Shown: positions 58,720-64,000 of the stretch, piece after piece
Position numbering within the stretch: position 1 is the stretch's first letter
Layout: the number at the start of each line of letters is the position of its first letter
Source: Proteles cristata cristata
Lineage: Eukaryota > Chordata > Mammalia > Carnivora > Hyaenidae
Assembly: GCA_017311185.1 (NCBI GenBank)
Contig: JAESUZ010000753.1
Span: 1,178,001-1,242,000 of the forward strand
DNA length: 64,000 nt
Direction: 5' to 3'
Notes under the pieces: model-generated
What the model saw: the letters and a program-made list of their open reading frames with translations, nothing else
What the model was told of the DNA's origin: nothing
Database searches by the model: none
Position numbers and translations under genes: made by a program

Positions 58720-59768
58720 TTTGACTCCTCTCTAATCTCACACCACACATCATCTGTTAACAAATCCTACTGCCTCTTCCTTCACAATATATTAAAAGCC
58801 TACTCTTTTCAGGACCTCTGCCACCCTAGCCCAAGCCACACGTCCTGGACTATCAGGATAGCCTCCTAAATGGCCTCTTTGCTTCCAACCTTGTCCCCTG
58901 CAGACATAGCAACCCAAGGAAACATTTCTAAAAAGATTTTTTTCATGTTTATTTATTTTTGAGAGAGAAAGAACACATGCTCACATGAGTGGGAAAGGGG
59001 CAGAGAGAAGGCTACAGAAGATCCAAAGTGGGCGTGGTGCTGACAGCAGAAAGCCAGATGCAGGGCTTGAACTCATGGAACCACAAGATCATGACCAGAA
59101 CTGAAGTCAGATGCTTAATCGACTGAGCCACACAGGCACCTCCCAAGGAGTCATTTTTAAAAGCTAATCAGGTTATGTCATTCACTGTTCAAGACCTTCA
59201 ACGGTATCATCTCAGAGTAGAAACCAGAGTCTTCGCCTTGGCCCACAAGGCCCTGTGTCTGCTGGGGTAACCTATTACCTCTCTCCCCTCACCCCTCCTC
59301 CTTTCCTCTTTGTTAGTTCCACTTCATGCACTACCTCCCTGCTGTTCTCAGAGTCCTCCAGGCACAGTGGCAACCACAGGGCCTTGCTTTTGTCATTCCT
59401 GGGGTGCTCCTCCCTGGAATCCACACAGTTTGCTTCTTACCCCCTTCAAGCCTTTGTTCAGATACTACCTTCTCACTAAGATCTTATTTGACACATGATT
59501 CAGAATTGTAGCTCCTTTTCACCACACTCCCTATCTCTTTTACCTGCTATACTTATCTCCAGGACCTTTTACATTTATTACCTTTTAATATATCATTTAA
59601 TTTATCTTATTTATGGTCTGCTTCTCTCCATTAGATAGTAAGCTCCATGAAGGCAGAGATAGGTTTTTTGTTTGTTTGTTTTATTCACTGCTATATCCTA
59701 GTGCCTAGAATAGTCCATGGTATGTGGTAGGTGAGGTGTTCAGTATATGTTTATTGAATGAATTAATA
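58720..59768 (+). mobile_element. L2, sense, interrupted by a SINE
   Basis: Long L2 remnant: CTCCTAAATGGCCTCTTTGC on the left; TTCAACGGTATCATCTCAGAG, AAGCCTTTGTTCAGATACTACC and TAGTAAGCTCCATGAAGGCAG on the right; and a 3' end near TTTATTGAATGAATTAATAA. The CanSINE at 58937 divides it. The three overlapping frames at 59255-59511 are L2 sequence, not genes. Confidence 0.85.
58937..59144 (-). mobile_element. CanSINE, antisense, inside L2
   Basis: Reverse copy with head complement CTGAGCCACACAGGCACCTC. TSD CAAGGAAACATTTCTAAAA / CAAGGAGTCATTTTTAAAA. Confidence 0.92.
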
Positions 59769-60045
59769 AACTTACAAAAGCAGAAAAAGAAAATAAAATC
59801 CTACAGTAAGAAAACTATTCACTATAGCATGGTACATTTAAACAGTGAAATGTTTATAAACATTGTGTAAAATTAAAAATTATAACATTTTCTTTTAATG
59901 TTGAAGGAAACATTGTAAAATCTTATTTCTAGGTGATAATATTACAAGATATTTCTTTTATCTTTTATGTAACTCTTTTATTGCCAAATATCGCACATAA
60001 ACATTACTTTTATAAAGTGCCTTTCAGAAACCATGTAATGGAAAT
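59769..60045. other. AK5 intron, nothing recognised
   Basis: AT-rich unique sequence. Confidence 0.45.
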
Positions 60046-60049
60046 ATCA

Positions 60050-60250
60050 TTATCATCATAGCTACTATTACAGAGGATATATGAACAGGTGCTTAGCATA
60101 ACCAAGTTGTGCAGTCAGACAGGTTTAGATGCTATTTAGTCTCTTTAAGCCTCCATTTATTTGTCCATGAACTAGGCTAACTACCTCCAGAGAACCTCTC
60201 TGAAGACTAAATGTATATAAAACATTTGGCCCAGTACATTGTAAGCTTTC
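60050..60250 (+). repeat. MIR, diverged
   Basis: CAGTCAGACAGGTTTAGATGC, TTTAAGCCTCCATTTATTTG and TTTGGCCCAGTACATTGTAAG keep the order of MIR. Confidence 0.65.
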
Positions 60251-60284
60251 GATCATTTGAAGATACTATTGCTTTTTTGTTTTG

Positions 60285-60455
60285 TCATTATTATTCCACA
60301 TCTGTTTAACCTATAACTGTAATATGGATACGACAATTACATTAATAGAGTTTAGGAATTTGCCCAAATTCACATAGCAAGTGAGTGGCAGAGCCAGAAT
60401 TCTCACTGTTTCTATTTGGCTGCAAAGCCCATTGCTCTTTCTATTCCATCATTCT
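60285..60455 (-). repeat. MIR, antisense, diverged
   Basis: GAATTTGCCCAAATTCACATAGC then AGTGAGTGGCAGAGCCAGAAT: MIR core complement. Confidence 0.7.
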
Positions 60456-61145
60456 GCCTCTGCTCCAGGAATAAAGATTGCCCATTTTTACTTTCACTGT
60501 GAGTACCAAGAAGCTTGGTATCAAAGTTATCAGTACTCAGCTACTTTGTTTTTGACTCTCTGGTTTGAATGAATGTGTGAACATAAACCATATGTCTTAG
60601 AGTTAAATTATCAGGACATAATGTGTGGTTTTAACTTGTGGATAGTTTTCAGTTTAAAATCTCTCTGCTCTTCAATAAGGTCAAGTCATAATGACAAGGA
60701 ATTGCCACTGGACTAAAATGCTAGTAAATTACTCCGTGATTTAAAATTGGCTTTTAGCTTATATATTCTCTAAGCGGAGGACTTGGTGGTTTTTCAAAAT
60801 TTCTTGAATAATTATAATTAATGCATATTAACCTTTACCTGCCATTGTTAAATGTCAGTGATCTGTCTGTGAGTAGCATCATTATAAATGCCAAGACTCT
60901 GCAGTTACTTTTTATAGGTCTTTGCTTCCAAAATTAATTATTCTCAAGAGAACTTGTGAGGTATATTATAGAAGGTTCTTTTTTTCTTCTGATTCAATAG
61001 TGTGATAATAGTTTAGTAGTTATACATATTTAAAGATAAATATATATAACCTTATTTTAACAATTCAGCTCCACTAAACAATCAAAAGTGTCCATGCATC
61101 ACTCCTTTAACATATACTATTTTGCTCTTCATACCAGGATACCAC
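60456..61145. other. AK5 intron, nothing recognised
   Basis: No repeat or gene signal that I can support. Confidence 0.45.
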
Positions 61146-61149
61146 ATGT

Positions 61150-61266
61150 TTGTTTTGTTTATTTTGTTTTGTTTTTTAAGTAATCTCTCCACCCAGTGTG
61201 GGGCTTGAACTCATGACCCTGAGATCAAGGGTCACATGATCTACTGACTGAGACAGCCAGGAACCG
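61150..61266 (-). mobile_element. Short CanSINE, antisense, older type
   Basis: Tail complement TTTTGTTTATTTTGTTTTG, then AAGTAATCTCTCCACCCAG, GGGGCTTGAACTCATGACCC, TGAGATCAAGGGTCACATGA and a diverged head. It lacks the GA-rich middle, like the older, caniform-style CanSINE layout. Confidence 0.85.
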
Positions 61267-61436
61267 CTGTGTGTTTCATTGAAGTGGTGTCATTTTCATT
61301 CTTTTTCTTTTTTTTTTTTCATTTTATGTAATAATTTATTTAAATGATTATAATAGAGACAAACAAATTCAACTTAATTATACAGTGACAGTATATAGAT
61401 TTGCACTCTGAGGAATGTAAAAAAGATAGATGGTAT

Positions 61437-61811
61437 ATTAGTTTGCTAGAGCTGCTATAACAAATAGCACAAACTGTGTGACTTAAACAACAGCTATTTA
61501 TTTTCTCATAAGTATAAAGACTAGATCCAAGATTAAGGTGTCCATAAGGGCTGTTTTTTCAAAGGCCTCTCATGGCTTGTAGATGGTCATCTTTTCCAGT
61601 GTCTTCACCTGGTCTGTGTATGTGTTCTCAGTCCTTCTCGCCTCTTATAAGCAGACCAGGCATATTGAATTAGGGTTCTTCCATATGAACTCATTTATCT
61701 TAATTACCTCTTTAACGGGCTTATCTCCAAATGGTTGCATTCTGAGGTACTGGGGGCTAGGAATTTAGCATATGAGGTTGGGGGGAAAGGCACAACTCAG
61801 CCATAATAGAT
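61437..61811 (-). mobile_element. MLT1 solo LTR (ERVL-MaLR), antisense
   Basis: Old LTR retrotransposon terminal repeat in complement: TAGTTTGCTAGAGCTGC, TATAACAAATAGCACAAACTG, TGACTTAAACAACAGC, then CTCATGGCTTGTAGATGG, TAATTACCTCTTTAACGG and CTTATCTCCAAATGG, closing near GCACAACTCAGCCATAATA. Only the LTR is present; no viral gene is seen. Confidence 0.85.
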
Positions 61812-62105
61812 GAAGAGAGAGGGAGAGGTATCTTCTTAAATGCATATTGAAATTTTATTTCATATTCACTCTAGAACTTCTGGATACCACACTGTTATCA
61901 AGACTTTTCTTACTCAGTTTGCTCCCCACCTTGCAGTATTGAGCAAAAAGGTCAGTTTCATTATTCCCAAAAGGCAGCAACAAGGACAGTCATGTTTATC
62001 CAGACAGAGATAGTGTAAACATTGTAACCTCTTTCTGTACATACATTTTGTAAGAATAAACTAGTAAGAAGTATTTCAGGATTATTGATACTTGTTTTTT
62101 TTTTT
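61812..62105. other. AK5 intron, nothing recognised
   Basis: Unique sequence between the LTR and an L1 fragment, ending in a T-run at about 62096-62106. Confidence 0.45.
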
Positions 62106-62106
62106 T

Positions 62107-62332
62107 GAGAAATATATATCATGCTACAGGAAATCAAAAGAAAGCCGGAGTAGCAATACTTATATCAGACAAACTGGACTTTAAAATAAAGACAATCACA
62201 AGAGATGAAGAAGGGCACTACATAATAATACAGGGTCCATCCATCAGGAAGAACTAACAATCATAAATGTCTACGCACCGAATATGGGAGCACCTAAATA
62301 TCTAAAACAATTAATCACAAACAGAAACTAGC
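62107..62332 (+). mobile_element. L1 ORF2 internal fragment
   Basis: Sense ORF2 piece: TATCATGCTACAGGAAATC, AAAGAAAGCCGGAGTAGC, CAGACAAACTGGACTTTAAA, ATCATAAATGTCTACGCACC, with stops. It has no 3' UTR or poly(A), so it is a broken internal segment. Confidence 0.85.
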
Positions 62333-62354
62333 TTCTAGATTTTCATTCTTTTTC

Positions 62355-62510
62355 AAAGGAGGTTTTGTTATCCATTTTACAGGTGAGAGCACTGAGACTC
62401 AAAGAAGTTAAATAACCTTCCTAAAATTAGACAGTACATGATAAAACCAGATTTTAAACCAAGATCTAATTCCAAAACTTGTTTGCTCTCTAATACACAG
62501 GCTCAGATTT
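62355..62510 (-). repeat. MIR, antisense
   Basis: TATCCATTTTACAGGTGAGAGC followed by GAAGTTAAATAACCTTCC: MIR core complement. Confidence 0.88.
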
Positions 62511-62566
62511 ATTCAAAAGAATATACATTTTAGCCAGATCGACTTTTAAAACAACAATCTAAGTTA

Positions 62567-62783
62567 AAAAAAATTTTTTTTCATGTTTATTTTTGAAAGA
62601 GAGAGACAGAGACAGAGGGTGAGCAGTGGAGGGGGAGTGAGAGAGGTAGACACAGTACTGGAAACGGGCTCCAGACTCCCAGCTGTCAGCACACAACCCA
62701 ACACGGGACTCAAACTCACGAACTGTGAAACCATGACCTGAGCTGAAGTTGGAGGCTTAACTGACTGAGCCACCCAAGAGCAC
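62567..62783 (-). mobile_element. CanSINE, antisense
   Basis: Full-length reverse copy with head complement ACTGAGCCACCCAAGAGCACC. TSD AAAACAACAATCTAAGTT / AAAATAGCAATCTAAGTT. Confidence 0.95.
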
Positions 62784-63035
62784 CAAAATAGCAATCTAAG
62801 TTTTAAAGGGAATATTATATTAGTAAATTGTTTTTTCGATGGAAACAAATGCTGCTTTTATTTTCTCTAATTTTTTTTTCAAAGAAGTAATATGTACATC
62901 TGTCATAATGTCATAGGCTCTCCCAAATTATTCAAGTTCATGCAGTCTTCTGCTATCATCCTAATCTGCTATCATACTTATAATCTTTGTATCTCTTGTA
63001 TCAAATAAACATGAGAATTAAAAAAAAAAAAACGT

Positions 63036-63239
63036 GAAGGGCACCTAGGTGGCTCAATTGGTTGAACATTTGTTCTTAGTTTGGGCTCAGGTCATGATCT
63101 CACAGTCATGAGACAGAGCCCTGAGTTGGGCTCTGTGCTGGATGTGGAGCCTGCTTAAGATTACCTTTCTCCCTCTCTCTCTGCCCCTCACCTGCTTGCA
63201 TGCATTCTCTCTGTCTCTCTCAAAACCAAAACAAAACAA
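63036..63239 (+). mobile_element. CanSINE
   Basis: Head GGGCACCTAGGTGGCTCAATTGG and (CAAAA)n tail. TSD AAACATGAGAATTA / AAACATGGGAATTA. Confidence 0.93.
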
Positions 63240-64000
63240 AACATGGGAATTATGTTAATTTTGCCCTCTACATCTGTATTATCTGAAGACAAAATGGGAC
63301 CATACTGCCTTTTGTATAATATACAATATATGAAAATGGCAAATGTGAAATGTTTAAATTAAGAATTTATAAAATTAGAATTACTTGTATTTCAAGGAAA
63401 TGGTATTTTATTTCTGAAGTAATCATTACTTTTAAAAGGTAGCAAACATTTAAGTAGTTCCAGGAAGCAGTTTGACACAAGCATTCAGGTTAATCATAAC
63501 TTATTAAAGGAAAATAGACAAGGTTTGGAGTATAGAGTACAGCCATGCTCTTCCAAAAACAAAGTCAAAAACAAAAACAAGCCTGTAAAGCTACTCCCAG
63601 TTCCTGCCATTTTTAATATGACATTTACTATCGCTGTGAGATAGCAAGTATATCTTCCAAGAAAGTCATGTAATTTCCGTATATTGCTTTTCTTCCCAAA
63701 ACAACATCCCATGCTGTCAGGGGCAACTGTTCTCAGCAGCATGTTTCTGCCCTTACAGACTGAGGCTGAAGTGCCGGGAGCAGGTCCCAGTGCATCTGGG
63801 ACCAGATTCAGGCAGACGCCTTCTTCTGGACCCTGGTTCTGCTCCACTGGCTCTCCCCTGCTCACATCTATCCCAAGCAGTGGGTACACAGCATTTGTTT
63901 TCACACTTCACCTCCAGCCCTGTGCAGAATTCCAGCAGTGAGCTTGGCTGCCTGACACTTCTTCCCAGAAGTCGCTGAAAGTGATTAAGCCTCAATCTCA
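63240..64000. other. AK5 intron, GC-richer end, unassigned
   Basis: No recognised repeat. From about 63700 the sequence is GC-richer and open frames overlap on both strands (63494-63904 reverse, 136 codons; 63684-63941 forward). None resembles the next expected AK5 exon or any family I know, so no gene is called. Confidence 0.4.

Noticed and set aside
63494..63995. Overlapping open frames on both strands, up to 136 codons, in a GC-richer stretch
   Set aside because: They overlap in several frames at once, show no family motif, and do not match the next expected AK5 exon. Open frames of this size are expected in GC-richer noncoding sequence.
41314..64000. Search for the next AK5 exon (expected to begin near FDADRDEDEV)
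   Set aside because: I found no matching codons with AG/GT borders. A short exon could be missed by eye, but none is supported.
1..64000. CRISPR arrays, operons, phage or other prokaryotic systems
   Set aside because: The sequence is mammalian intron throughout; regular short repeats here are microsatellites or SINE tails.

Overview
This window is nuclear DNA of a carnivore, most likely a felid. The evidence is about 37 tRNA-Lys-derived CanSINE copies whose head matches the cat-type consensus (GCGCCTGGGTGGCTCAG) rather than the dog type, plus several young LINE-1 copies whose 3' ends resemble the cat L1. MIR, L2, Tigger1 and MLT1 relics give the usual placental-mammal background. The species call comes from remembered repeat consensuses, not from a search.

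The only protein-coding gene I can support is AK5 (adenylate kinase 5), on the + strand. Three internal exons are visible: 3640-3809, 3914-4027 and 41122-41313. Together they encode about 158 residues, nearly all of the first of AK5's two adenylate kinase domains (P-loop, AMP-binding segments, short LID). Phases fit one another and all six splice sites have AG/GT. The first two exons are separated by only 104 bp, while the next intron is about 37 kb. The exons upstream of 3640 and downstream of 41313 are not in the window.

Layout: 1-3639 is the upstream intron (two SINEs, one L1 3' end). 3640-4027 holds two exons. 4028-41121 is the large intron. It contains an antisense L1 starting 233 bp after the donor; a repeat-poor stretch at 5.6-21.1 kb; a divergent sense L1 at 21.2-23.1 kb; stacked old antisense L1s at 23.5-28.3 kb interrupted by SINEs and by a young L1 with a duplicated 3' end; a SINE-dense stretch at 29-35 kb; and at 36.7-41.0 kb a Tigger1 DNA transposon carrying a broken TIGD1-like transposase, itself interrupted by a SINE and a young L1. 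41122-41313 is the third exon. 41314-64000 is the next intron: a repeat-poor 2.5 kb block, many SINEs, a three-layer MIR/Tigger/SINE nest near 47 kb, an old antisense L1 at 51.5-53.0 kb, an L2 at 58.7-59.8 kb and an MLT1 LTR at 61.4-61.8 kb.

I found no operon, CRISPR array, rRNA, functional tRNA gene or intact mobile-element gene. The interesting content is in transposon architecture (same-site SINE insertions in two Tigger copies, a dimer-like L1 3' end, an in-frame duplication in L1 ORF2) and in the AK5 exon-intron layout. Repeat boundaries are read by eye; most are good to about 5-20 bp where a target-site duplication (TSD) is given and coarser otherwise.
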